DNA of 56,904 nucleotides from Paenibacillus sp. PAMC 26794 (GTDB taxonomy: Bacteria; Bacillota; Bacilli; Paenibacillales; Paenibacillaceae), in the NCBI RefSeq assembly GCF_000316035.1, contig NZ_ANHX01000087.1, forward strand, positions 1 to 56,904. Reading direction: 5' to 3'. The first letter of the stretch is position 1, and every line of letters starts with the position of its first letter. Below, piece by piece: positions 42,274 through 50,113 of the stretch. The position numbers and the translations under genes were made by a program. Below the pieces are notes generated by a model. It saw only the letters and a list, made by a program, of their open reading frames with translations, had not been told where the DNA came from and searched no databases.

Positions 42274-43950
42274 ATGGGGCTCAATGAACCAATCCACATA
42301 TTATTGGTAGATGACCGCCCTGAGAACTTGCTTGCTCTTGAAGCAGTTCTGGAATCGGAACAATATAAACTCGTTAAGGCAACTTCCGGAGAAGAGGCAC
42401 TCCGCTGTCTGCTAAAAGACGAATTTGCGGTTATCGTTCTCGATGTGCAGATGCCTGGAATGGACGGAATTGAGACAGCAAAGTTAATTAAGGCACGGGA
42501 CAAGTCCAAGGATGTGCCGATTATATTCATCTCTGCCAATAGCAGAGAAGCGGAGCACTTGTTTGCCGGATATTCAGCCGGGGCCATTGATTACATGGTT
42601 AAGCCATTTATTCCTCAGATTTTGAAATCCAAAATCGATGGCTTTGTAGAGATGTTTATCACCAATAAACGTTTGAAGACACAGACCATGCTTCTTCACC
42701 AGAAGACACAGGAACTGGAGAAGATGAACCAACAACTTATTCAGGCCAAGGAAGAAGCAGAAATTGCAGCCAATGCAAAGACCGAGTTCTTGGCGATGAT
42801 GAGTCATGAGATTCGTACACCGATGAACGGAGTTATCGGCATGGTTGATCTGCTGATGGAGACGGAACTGAGGGAAGATCAGAAGGAATATGCAGACATC
42901 GTTCGTCGCAGTGCAGATGCACTCGTTACGGTCATCAACGACATTCTTGATTTTACCAAGATGGAATCAGGTAAAATGGAACTGGAAGAGCATCCTTTTG
43001 AACTTGTCTCCTGTATTCGGGAAGTGTTGGGATTGTTTGCTGCAGAAGCAGGCAAAAAGAATCTGGAACTGGATTATTTCCTGGAAGATTCTGTCCCTGA
43101 ATTAATCTATGGGGATATGGCAAGGCTACGTCAGGTTCTCTTGAATCTTATTGCCAATGCGATCAAATTCACCGACCAGGGTGGCGTATATCTGATCGTG
43201 TCAGTGAATGAAGAAAAAGACGGACAAATGGCATTGGAGTTTGCTGTTAAAGACACCGGGATAGGTATCGCTTCAGATAAAGTTGATCGCCTGTTCCAGC
43301 CGTTTTCCCAGCTGGATACATCCATGACACGTAAATACGGTGGAACTGGCTTAGGACTGGCAATATGCAAGACTCTGGTTGAAATGATGGGTGGACAGAT
43401 CTATCTGGATACAACAGAGCAACGGGGAGCGACGTTTGTATTTACAATCCAGGCGAAACGTTATGTAGAAACTGAACTGGTTCAGAGAAACGGGGAAGAG
43501 AAACCAACGGATGTGAAAAATGAGAATAAATATCCTACGGTATTAATCGTGGATGATCATCCTATTAACCAGAAGTTGATGGCGATTATGCTCGGTAAGC
43601 TTGGGTTGCTCTCAGACATTGCTGAAGATGGGCAGAGCGCACTCGATATGGTAAATGGCAGCAGTTATCCCTATGACTATGTGTTTATGGATCTGCAGAT
43701 GCCTGTTATGGACGGTTTGGAATGTACACGGCGGATTCGAGAGAGTCTGTCCCAGTCTGATCAGCCAATCATTATAGCCATGACTGCTAATGTGATGGAA
43801 GGTATTCAGCAACGCTGTATTGCTGCCGGCATGGATGATTATATTAGTAAACCGGTGAAAATGGGCAATGTAAAACAGAAAATAGCCCAGTTTCAGAAAC
43901 AACACGAGATATTAAACTCAGGCCCATCTGCCATGAATCAGGCCAATTGA
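42274..43950 (+). CDS. Cytoplasmic hybrid histidine kinase (REC-HisKA-HATPase-REC)
   Basis: A 558-residue soluble protein. Receiver 1 (~6-125; LLVDDRPEN, phosphoacceptor in VLDVQMPGMDG, MVKPF), a short coiled coil (~130-165), HisKA with His178 (MMSHEIRTPMNG), HATPase_c (DTGIGIAS, GGTGLGLAI) and receiver 2 (~418-545; LIVDDHPINQ, MDLQMPVMDG, ISKPVK). It has no membrane or obvious sensor domain, so input probably comes as phosphoryl groups through receiver 1. It lies between rsbM and rsbV, is 15 bases from rsbM and shares its orientation. The characterised RsbKMY system has no such second kinase as far as I recall, so it may be an additional branch into RsbY or an output to another path. Confidence 0.88.
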   Translation: MGLNEPIHILLVDDRPENLLALEAVLESEQYKLVKATSGEEALRCLLKDEFAVIVLDVQMPGMDGIETAKLIKARDKSKDVPIIFISANSREAEHLFAGYSAGAIDYMVKPFIPQILKSKIDGFVEMFITNKRLKTQTMLLHQKTQELEKMNQQLIQAKEEAEIAANAKTEFLAMMSHEIRTPMNGVIGMVDLLMETELREDQKEYADIVRRSADALVTVINDILDFTKMESGKMELEEHPFELVSCIREVLGLFAAEAGKKNLELDYFLEDSVPELIYGDMARLRQVLLNLIANAIKFTDQGGVYLIVSVNEEKDGQMALEFAVKDTGIGIASDKVDRLFQPFSQLDTSMTRKYGGTGLGLAICKTLVEMMGGQIYLDTTEQRGATFVFTIQAKRYVETELVQRNGEEKPTDVKNENKYPTVLIVDDHPINQKLMAIMLGKLGLLSDIAEDGQSALDMVNGSSYPYDYVFMDLQMPVMDGLECTRRIRESLSQSDQPIIIAMTANVMEGIQQRCIAAGMDDYISKPVKMGNVKQKIAQFQKQHEILNSGPSAMNQAN

Positions 43951-43972
43951 AATATTTCCCAACCTTCGTTCT

Positions 43973-43998
43973 GTTTCACTCGTGCTTAAGTTGGGTTA
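43973..43998 (+). promoter_or_regulatory. Sigma-B-type promoter of rsbV-rsbW-sigB
   Basis: GTTTCA (43973-43978), 14 bases, GGGTTA (43993-43998), 38 bases before rsbV. It would let sigma-B amplify its own three-gene unit inside the larger operon, as in other Bacillota. Confidence 0.72.
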
Positions 43999-44036
43999 TT
44001 AGGTAATGAAACCATTGATCAGGAGAGAGATGTCTA

Positions 44037-44375
44037 ATGAATACAAATAAAAATGAAAAATTCAATGCAAGAACTGAAACACAAGACGGCGTGTGCACGG
44101 TGTATCTGACTGGCGAACTGGATTTGTCTGTCGCTCCTGACTTCCGTTTGGTGATGGAGCCGCTCGTGGATAACAAGGAACAGGATCTGTTGATCAACAT
44201 GAAGGAATTGAAGTATATCGATAGCACAGGGATTGGTATCCTGTTATCTGTTCTGAAGGCAAGACATGGAATGGAAGCTCGCTTTGAAGTACAGGAAGTT
44301 CCTGCGCAGATTCAGAAACTTTTTGACATGACGGGCATCGCCAAATTCTTTGTCACACAGAAGAATTCCCAATAG
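44037..44375 (+). CDS. rsbV: Anti-anti-sigma factor RsbV
   Basis: STAS-domain protein of 112 residues, normal for RsbV. It binds RsbW when unphosphorylated and frees sigma-B. The phosphoacceptor is Ser63 in KYIDSTGIGIL; VYLTGELDLSVAPDF is the conserved first strand and helix. The ATG has a GGAGAGAG site about 8 bases upstream. It is preceded by a sigma-B-type promoter and followed 18 bases later by rsbW. Confidence 0.95.
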   Translation: MNTNKNEKFNARTETQDGVCTVYLTGELDLSVAPDFRLVMEPLVDNKEQDLLINMKELKYIDSTGIGILLSVLKARHGMEARFEVQEVPAQIQKLFDMTGIAKFFVTQKNSQ

Positions 44376-44393
44376 GAAAGGATCGAAAAAGGA

Positions 44394-44846
44394 ATGAATG
44401 CAGAAGTTCAAAGAGTCACCCTTAATTTACCTGCGACAGCTGATTACGTTGATATTGTAAGACTCAATCTCTATGGAGTAGCATCCAAAATGGGATTTTC
44501 TTATGAAGACATTGAGGATATGAAAGTTGCTGTATCCGAGGCCTGTAACAACTCTGTATTGTATGCCTACTCACACGAAGGCGGCATGGTTGAAGTTGTA
44601 TTCGAAGTGGATGGCGAAACGTTGTCCATCATTGTCAAGGACGAAGGTGCCAGTTTTGAGAACATGAACCCTGCTGTGGCACGTGCGGGTCTTCACGACA
44701 AAGAGCTGACAGAAGCACAGATTGGCGGACTTGGGTTCTACCTGATGCAAGCCTTGATGGACGATGTCAGTGTGGAAAGTGAGACGGGCAAAGGTACGAA
44801 AGTAGTACTCGTAAAACGGCTTGCAAGAAGTGAGGAGAAAGTATGA
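44394..44846 (+). CDS. rsbW: Anti-sigma-B factor / serine kinase RsbW
   Basis: GHKL-fold protein of 150 residues that holds sigma-B inactive and phosphorylates RsbV. ATP-binding motifs are visible: N box in VSEACNNSVLYAYS, G1-like IVKDEGASFE and G2-like GGLGFYLMQALMD. The start EVQRVTLNLPATADYVDIVRL is typical. Its last codons overlap the sigB start by 4 bases (ATGA), enforcing coupled synthesis of sigma and anti-sigma. Confidence 0.95.
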   Translation: MNAEVQRVTLNLPATADYVDIVRLNLYGVASKMGFSYEDIEDMKVAVSEACNNSVLYAYSHEGGMVEVVFEVDGETLSIIVKDEGASFENMNPAVARAGLHDKELTEAQIGGLGFYLMQALMDDVSVESETGKGTKVVLVKRLARSEEKV

Positions 44847-45616
44847 GTGAAAAAGTGACTCCACCAGAGTCCATGTCTGAAGCTATAGGTTTGATCTGGG
44901 AATACCAGCAGACCCTAGATAATGAAATTGCAACAGTTCTCATCCGTAAATATGAACCAATGGTCAAGATGGCAGCAGGTAAAATCGCTCGGAATCGCCC
45001 CGATCTATACGAAGACTTGTATCAGACCGGGCAGATGGCCTTGATTCGTTTGCTGAAGCAATACGATATCAACCTAGGTATTCCGTTTGAACCTTATGCC
45101 ATGAAGAGCATGATCGGTCATATGAAGAACTACTTGCGTGACAAATCCTGGTATATTCAGGTGCCCCGGAGGATTAAGGAAAAGGGAGCCCTTGTGCAAC
45201 ATGCCATTGATGAGTTAACCGTTAAGCTGGAGCGCTCACCCGGTGTGAACGAAATTGCTGAATACCTTGATCTGACTGCAGAAGAGACGATTGAAGTTCT
45301 GGCTGGTCGGGAATGTTATCACTATGTGTCACTGGATTCTCCTTTATCTCAGGATGACAGTGCAGCAACATTAGGTGAACTGATCAGTGCAGATGTTAAT
45401 GACTATGATTCGGTCGAAAAACGGATGGACTTGCAACAGGCATTGGGACAATTGAAGGAACAAGAGCAGCAGGTACTTATTCTAGCATTCCAGGATGGCC
45501 AATCTCAGCGGGCAATTGCCCAGAAGCTTGGTGTTTCACAGATGAGTGTATCTCGGATTCAGAAGCGAGCTACAGAGAAACTGAAACAGATCATGTCTAA
45601 TGCTTCAATGTTATGA
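44843..45616 (+). CDS. sigB: RNA polymerase sigma factor sigma-B
   Basis: Group 3 sigma factor of 257 residues of the SigB/SigF/SigG type. Region 2 (RKYEPMVKMAAGKIARNRPDLYEDLYQTGQ and KSMIGHMKNYLRDK), region 3 (VPRRIKEKGALVQHAIDEL) and region 4 (LILAFQDGQSQRAIAQKLGVSQMSVSRIQKRA) are all present. It follows rsbV and rsbW in the canonical order, which separates it from sporulation sigma factors whose partners would be SpoIIAA/AB. It directs RNA polymerase to general-stress promoters such as those proposed around this locus. A terminator begins about 40 bases after the stop. Confidence 0.95.
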   Translation: MSEKVTPPESMSEAIGLIWEYQQTLDNEIATVLIRKYEPMVKMAAGKIARNRPDLYEDLYQTGQMALIRLLKQYDINLGIPFEPYAMKSMIGHMKNYLRDKSWYIQVPRRIKEKGALVQHAIDELTVKLERSPGVNEIAEYLDLTAEETIEVLAGRECYHYVSLDSPLSQDDSAATLGELISADVNDYDSVEKRMDLQQALGQLKEQEQQVLILAFQDGQSQRAIAQKLGVSQMSVSRIQKRATEKLKQIMSNASML

Positions 45617-45653
45617 AAAATGGAACCCTAATGTTGTTGAGTACGGCATAAAG

Positions 45654-45694
45654 AAGGACACGTCAATGCGCTGAAATGCATACGTGTCCTTTTT
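45654..45694 (+). terminator. Terminator of the sigB operon
   Basis: A 10-bp perfect stem (45654-45663 with 45682-45691) with an 18-base loop and a five-T tail follows sigB. Confidence 0.85.
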
Positions 45695-45747
45695 GGGATC
45701 AAAAAGATGGGTATGCAATGAAGAACATGAGTGCAGGAGTGGATAAA

Positions 45748-46779
45748 GTGATTGTGAACCGAATCAAGTTGGAAGCTCGCCGTGACAAGTTATCTTGCTC
45801 GGACCATTGGCAATGGTGGGATTGGGTTGCACCTGACACCGATAGCATGAACGATGCTTTGGAGGAGCTGACAGAGGCATTTCCGGATATGCAATATTGG
45901 CTTCATAAAATTCCTGAAGTCGAATCGAATTATTTGTCCGTCCGTTTCGTGAATGGTACAGAGCCAGTCATATTTGGTTCATTGTTGTATGCGGTCAAGA
46001 ATGAGAGAGATGACCAACGTCAAGATAATCAGATGTTTTTTTATGTCGATCGCAATAACCTGGTTACCTTGAATATGGATGACAATACACGATGTATTAT
46101 GAAGACGGATGAACGTGCCCATATGTTACAGCAATGTAGTGAGGCCAGGGACGGAATGTTTGTACTTTTTCGAGCTATACTGCATTACTACCATGTGGGA
46201 ATGGATCATTTTGAGATGAACCTGCGCGATCTGGAACGGAAGATGGAATCCCGCAATGCTCGCACCTTGATGGACCAGATTCTCGCCGCTCGATTTGAAT
46301 TATTGTATTGGAGTAATCTGTTCATCCCTTACTCGGAACTGATGGCTGCTTCACATGAGGCTTACCTTGATGAAATAAATGAAAATCGATACTTTCAGCA
46401 GCTCCAACATCGAGTAGAGCGAATGGAACGTTTGTTTAGTCACTACGAGAAAGAAATTGATACGTTAATCTCCATTGATAACGCGATCTCCGGTGTACGT
46501 GGCAATGAGATCATGAAGACCCTGACCATTGTTACCGCTGTGTTCATACCTGCCACGGCAGCTGGCGCGATATGGGGGATGAACTTCGAGAACTTACCCT
46601 TTATTGATAAATCATGGGGAGTTGTACTGGTGCTTGTTGTCATTATCTTAAGCATGATCAGCATGTATGTATGGCTGATGATGAAAGGCTGGACAGGAGA
46701 TCTGCTGAAAGTGAAATCCTCACAGCCTTCAGCTGAAGAGACAGAGAAAAAAGGAGCAAAGGGAAAGAGTAAGGGGTAG
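45748..46779 (+). CDS. CorA-family divalent cation transporter
   Basis: CorA-type magnesium (or other divalent cation) channel. The soluble N-terminal domain (~1-240) ends in the long helix, followed by two C-terminal membrane helices (TLTIVTAVFIPATAAGAI and VVLVLVVIILSMISMYVWLMM) with the signature GMN between them (WGMNFENLPF). A Lys/Glu/Ser-rich tail follows. The start is uncertain: GTG 45748 has the best ribosome-binding site (AGGAG, 45735-45739) and gives 343 residues; ATG 45718 or 45727 would add 10 or 7 residues; the frame open further 5' lies inside the sigB terminator and is rejected. Membrane topology and GMN make the family certain; the ion is inferred. Confidence 0.88.
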   Translation: MIVNRIKLEARRDKLSCSDHWQWWDWVAPDTDSMNDALEELTEAFPDMQYWLHKIPEVESNYLSVRFVNGTEPVIFGSLLYAVKNERDDQRQDNQMFFYVDRNNLVTLNMDDNTRCIMKTDERAHMLQQCSEARDGMFVLFRAILHYYHVGMDHFEMNLRDLERKMESRNARTLMDQILAARFELLYWSNLFIPYSELMAASHEAYLDEINENRYFQQLQHRVERMERLFSHYEKEIDTLISIDNAISGVRGNEIMKTLTIVTAVFIPATAAGAIWGMNFENLPFIDKSWGVVLVLVVIILSMISMYVWLMMKGWTGDLLKVKSSQPSAEETEKKGAKGKSKG

Positions 46780-46799
46780 CCTACTGTTGGCTAGTCCTC

Positions 46800-47165
46800 T
46801 TAGTTTTTGTAATCTTCAATATAACCAAGCAAGTCAGCAATATATTGTCCCACAATCGGCATATTGACGAATTGGCTGAGAATGAACGCGAGCAAACCCA
46901 GAACAACAAAGGTACCCACAGTCAGACCGAGACCTCGTGCCATGCCCGCTGTAAAGTTGGTAATAATCCGCTTTTTGGGACTGCTGTAATTCTCAATAAT
47001 ATCCTTGATCTGTGCTCTCTCCAGACTGTCCGCAATCTGGTCCAAACGTGTGTTCAATCGCTTTACCTCATGACGTAATTCAAAAGGATGCTCGCTTGTA
47101 TCATACTGCTGTGCCGGTGTTCCTCCCGTAATTGGAGTATTACCGTTGATTGTAACTTTACTCAT
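46800..47165 (-). CDS. DUF5665-like membrane protein
   Basis: A 121-residue protein: hydrophilic N-terminal half with a short coiled coil (FELRHEVKRLNTRLDQIADSL), then GMARGLGLTVGTFVVLGLLAFIL as one clear membrane helix and a second weakly hydrophobic helix. The layout matches DUF5665 proteins as I recall them. The ATG at 47165 has a GAGGAGG site. It is the last gene of a minus-strand run (YeaQ, YtxH, this) in which the other two are stress-type membrane proteins; a hairpin separates it from YtxH, so its level may depend on read-through. Confidence 0.72.
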   Translation of the reverse strand: MSKVTINGNTPITGGTPAQQYDTSEHPFELRHEVKRLNTRLDQIADSLERAQIKDIIENYSSPKKRIITNFTAGMARGLGLTVGTFVVLGLLAFILSQFVNMPIVGQYIADLLGYIEDYKN

Positions 47166-47194
47166 ATTATTCGTCCTCCTCAACTTGCATTGGA

Positions 47195-47228
47195 TAAAAA
47201 ATAGCCAGCTGGAGTGCAGCTGGCTATT
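47195..47228 (-). terminator. Terminator between YtxH-like and DUF5665 genes
   Basis: On the minus strand a perfect 12-bp stem (47228-47217 with 47211-47200) with a five-base loop runs into six T. It may be a partial terminator because the next gene has no clear promoter. Confidence 0.82.
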
Positions 47229-47249
47229 GGTCACTCGATCTGTATCGCC

Positions 47250-47657
47250 TTACAGGCTAGTCGAGTTAAGTTCTTTACGTGCATCTTCCTTCGCTTCAAC
47301 GGAAGCGGCAGCCACTTCATCAGATGCACGGGATGCTTCGTTAGCCACATCAGCGGACGCTTTTCTCACAGAGTCCATTACATCATTGCGGCCTTGATTT
47401 ACCGTTTTTGCAATGTCGGAAGTTTTGGAAGAGACCGTTTTAGCCAGTTCAGAGGCTTTGTCACCTACAACCGTTGCCACTTCTTTGGTGCGGTCAGTAA
47501 CCATGCCCACTTTCTCGGAAAGGTCACCACGCAATTCACGTCCCGGTTTAGGCGCAAAGAGTAGTGCTGCTGCAGCTCCCAGCAAACCCCCGATGAAAAT
47601 ACCTTTTGCGAAAGTCGAACCCGTCTGTACAGGATATTGCTCTTCTGCTTTATTCAT
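47250..47657 (-). CDS. YtxH-type stress membrane protein
   Basis: A 135-residue protein of the YtxH family: one N-terminal glycine/alanine-rich membrane helix (GIFIGGLLGAAAALLFAPKPGRELRG, the family signature) and a long helical tail rich in Ala, Lys, Ser, Val and Asp (VVGDKASELAKTVSSKTSDIAKTV), LEA-like in composition. The ATG has an AAGGAG site. It lies 64 bases behind the YeaQ-type gene with no terminator between, so they are probably co-transcribed. B. subtilis ytxH is controlled by sigma-B and sigma-H. Confidence 0.85.
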   Translation of the reverse strand: MNKAEEQYPVQTGSTFAKGIFIGGLLGAAAALLFAPKPGRELRGDLSEKVGMVTDRTKEVATVVGDKASELAKTVSSKTSDIAKTVNQGRNDVMDSVRKASADVANEASRASDEVAAASVEAKEDARKELNSTSL

Positions 47658-47721
47658 GTCTAATCACTCCTTCTTCAATTTAAGAAACAAATACGAAACA
47701 ACGAACACCTTGTTGCCCGAA

Positions 47722-47979
47722 TCAGGCAGCCTGTCTTAGCAGTCTGGACACAAGCCCCAGCAAGAAAACAAAGAGCGCTGTACCAATGATGGCAGGGATA
47801 ATGGCAAAGTTACCGATAACTGGTCCCCAGTTACCAAGCAAAAGTGCTCCCAGCCAGGCTCCGGCAAATCCGGCAATCATTGCACCGATTATGCCTCCAG
47901 GCATGTTGTGACCGGCAAGTGCATCTCCGATCAAACCGATGATGACAGCCATCACAATGCTGATAATGATGCCCCACAT
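47722..47979 (-). CDS. GlsB/YeaQ/YmgE-type small membrane protein
   Basis: An 85-residue transglycosylase-associated-family protein of three hydrophobic, Gly-rich helices; the first two are IIISIVMAVIIGLIGDALAG and GGIIGAMIAGFAGAWLGALL. The family is widespread and stress-induced, with no proven enzyme activity. The ATG has an AAAGGAGG ribosome-binding site. A looser sigma-B-like promoter precedes it and could drive this gene, ytxH and the DUF5665 gene. Confidence 0.88.
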   Translation of the reverse strand: MWGIIISIVMAVIIGLIGDALAGHNMPGGIIGAMIAGFAGAWLGALLLGNWGPVIGNFAIIPAIIGTALFVFLLGLVSRLLRQAA

Positions 47980-48043
47980 AACAACCGCCTCCTTTTAAAC
48001 TTGATGTAGGATGTTGTCTGTTCGCGTTTGCTTACTTCGTATA

Positions 48044-48068
48044 TAAACCCCGTGCAACCCTGTGAAAC
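48044..48068 (-). promoter_or_regulatory. Possible sigma-B-type promoter of the YeaQ-YtxH cluster
   Basis: On the minus strand GTTTCA (48068-48063), 13 bases, GGTTTA (48049-48044). The -35 is identical to the other sigma-B candidates here, but spacing and -10 are less good. Confidence 0.42.
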
Positions 48069-48114
48069 AATAAAGATGAGGATGAATGAACTGGAAATCA
48101 GAGGAATTCACCCT

Positions 48115-48816
48115 TCAACGGGTCCGTTTAATGCCTTTAATCATGCAGAAGATCCATGCCAATCCAGCAGTAAATCCAGTAAATACATCCGTAGGATAAT
48201 GAACGCCCAACATGATCCGGCTGAGGCCAATCAAGAAAATAAAACTAATACCACATAGAACAGGAAGCCACACACCGGAAGAGTTATGTCGCTGTCGTTC
48301 AATGGCCCAGATTACAAAGAGCATGCCGTAAAAGCCCATGGAGATCATGGCATGTCCGCTGGGGAAGCTGTACCCGTGAACGACCAGTAGATGATCCAGC
48401 TCAGGTCTGCTCCTTCTGAAAAATTCTTTCAATAACGTGTTCAGAATCCACATCATCGCAAAACTTCCCGAGATCGCATATCCATATATAACAAACCTTG
48501 GACTGCGTTGCATGAAGAAAAGCAAAGCAAAGCCTGCTGCAGCCACCGCAGAGATTTTGAATGAGCCCAGTGCGGTTATGAACGCAGTGTAAGGGAATAG
48601 ATGAAGACGTGAATCCGAATTCAGATAAAATAATTGCTGAATCTGATCATCGAGACGAATAATAACATCAGTGCCCAACCAGGCACCCAGACCAGCCAGG
48701 ATAAATACGACCGATGCACTGATAGCCATACCGGCCAAACCCCAGTTGAGGAGTGGACGTAATAACGTACTTGAATTTGAACTGAATGAGGCTGGTGAAT
48801 ACGTTTTGCGCGGCAT
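48115..48816 (-). CDS. PAP2-family membrane phosphatase
   Basis: Membrane phosphatase of 233 residues, probably acting on phosphatidate, phosphatidylglycerol phosphate or undecaprenyl pyrophosphate. About six hydrophobic helices. The three PAP2 motifs are intact: KEFFRRSRP, FPSGHAM and SRIMLGVHYPTDVFTG. The ATG at 48816 has an AGGAAGGAGA site; the longer frame upstream has none. It is divergent from the asparaginase gene. The substrate cannot be chosen from the sequence. Confidence 0.9.
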   Translation of the reverse strand: MPRKTYSPASFSSNSSTLLRPLLNWGLAGMAISASVVFILAGLGAWLGTDVIIRLDDQIQQLFYLNSDSRLHLFPYTAFITALGSFKISAVAAAGFALLFFMQRSPRFVIYGYAISGSFAMMWILNTLLKEFFRRSRPELDHLLVVHGYSFPSGHAMISMGFYGMLFVIWAIERQRHNSSGVWLPVLCGISFIFLIGLSRIMLGVHYPTDVFTGFTAGLAWIFCMIKGIKRTR

Positions 48817-48954
48817 AATGAGATTCTCCTTCCTGAAATACCTGTCGAAAAAACTGTAAAAACGTCGCTTTTGTACTATACTATTTAAGATATCCCATGC
48901 GGCGTCGTGACGCAAAGCAGAGATGAAATCGGGAGCACAAAGGAGAGAACTCGC

Positions 48955-49974
48955 ATGGAGAGTGCCTTGTTAATTAAAGAATACCGTGCAGGCATTATGG
49001 AATGCGCCCATTACGGACACATAAGTATTACGGATGAGTATGGCCGAATCGTATACTCGGCTGGTGACCCTCATTTTAGAGCGTTCACTCGCTCATCTGC
49101 CAAACCTTTTCAAGCCATTCCAGGTATTCGGGCAGGAATTGCCAGTCACTATGGTCTGTCAACACAGGAGATTGCCATTATGTCCTCTTCGCATCGTTCG
49201 GAACCGGAACACATTCGGGTGCTGGAGCAATTATCCGGTAAAATTGGATTGGGAGAAGAATGCCTGATCTGTGCACCAAGCTATCCGCTTAATGAAGAAA
49301 GCCGTAATCAATGGTTACGTGCACAAGGAGAGAAACGGCGCATCTTGCATAACTGCTCCGGAAAGCATCTGGGAATTCTGGGGTACAGTCAGATGAAGCA
49401 GGTAGATTTGGACAGTTACGCTGACCCGGATCATCCGGTTCAGCGTGAAATTCTCGAAACGTTTGCCGACATGGCAGGTATTGAGAAAAAAGAGATTGAG
49501 CTTGGGACGGATGGCTGCGGCTTTCCGGTATTTTCTTTGCCGTTGTCGGCATTGTCGAACGCCTATCTGAAGCTCGCTTGTCCGGATCTTATCGCTGATC
49601 CTTCCACAAGAACAGCTGTAGAGACCATCACATCAGCTATGAATAAACATCCGTTGATGGTAGGTGGCACGGAACGTGTAGATTCAGTGCTGCTGGAAGA
49701 CGATAACATTGTAGCGAAGGGTGGATTCAAGGGGGTATTCGGTTTTGGTCTGAAAAAAGAACGATTGGGAATCACCTTCAAGGTGCTTGATGGTTCCGAG
49801 GAAGAGTGGGCCTTCATTACCCAATCCATCCTGAGACAGATTGGTTATTCCAATGAGAGTACCATTGCACGATTGGCTGAAGTTTTCCCTTCGGACATCC
49901 GAAATGACGCGGGTACCCTTGTGGGTCATGCAGATAGTGAGTTCCTTCTGCACTCACTTGAAGATAGCGTATAA
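48955..49974 (+). CDS. Asparaginase, Rhizobium etli type (Asparaginase_II family)
   Basis: A 339-residue protein of the Pfam Asparaginase_II family, which includes the thermolabile L-asparaginase of Rhizobium etli and hydrolyses asparagine to aspartate and ammonia. Characteristic phrases are FTRSSAKPFQAIP (serine-lysine dyad region), SSSHRSEPEHIRVLE, HNCSGKHLGIL and GTDGCGFPVFSLPL with conserved cysteines. No signal peptide, so cytoplasmic. The ATG has an AAAGGAGAG site. Several family members are not tested for activity, so asparagine hydrolysis is the most likely rather than a proven role. Confidence 0.85.
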   Translation: MESALLIKEYRAGIMECAHYGHISITDEYGRIVYSAGDPHFRAFTRSSAKPFQAIPGIRAGIASHYGLSTQEIAIMSSSHRSEPEHIRVLEQLSGKIGLGEECLICAPSYPLNEESRNQWLRAQGEKRRILHNCSGKHLGILGYSQMKQVDLDSYADPDHPVQREILETFADMAGIEKKEIELGTDGCGFPVFSLPLSALSNAYLKLACPDLIADPSTRTAVETITSAMNKHPLMVGGTERVDSVLLEDDNIVAKGGFKGVFGFGLKKERLGITFKVLDGSEEEWAFITQSILRQIGYSNESTIARLAEVFPSDIRNDAGTLVGHADSEFLLHSLEDSV

Positions 49975-50113
49975 CCTTAAGAAGGGGCGTGATTAGAGTT
50001 GCCGGACCCCGGGTAAAGATGACATACCAACTGGTATTCGTCTATACAATTGATATACACGCATGGACTGCCGCGGTAATGTGGCAGTTCTAAACCCTTG
50101 GAGGTGGATGAAC

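Noticed and set aside
45676..45747. Longer N terminus for the CorA-type protein
   Set aside because: The first codons lie in the sigB terminator stem; later starts have better ribosome-binding sites.
48838..48865. GTTTTT / AGGTAT pair upstream of the PAP2 gene as a sigma-B promoter
   Set aside because: The transcript would begin inside or after the ribosome-binding site (about 48822-48835), leaving no leader.
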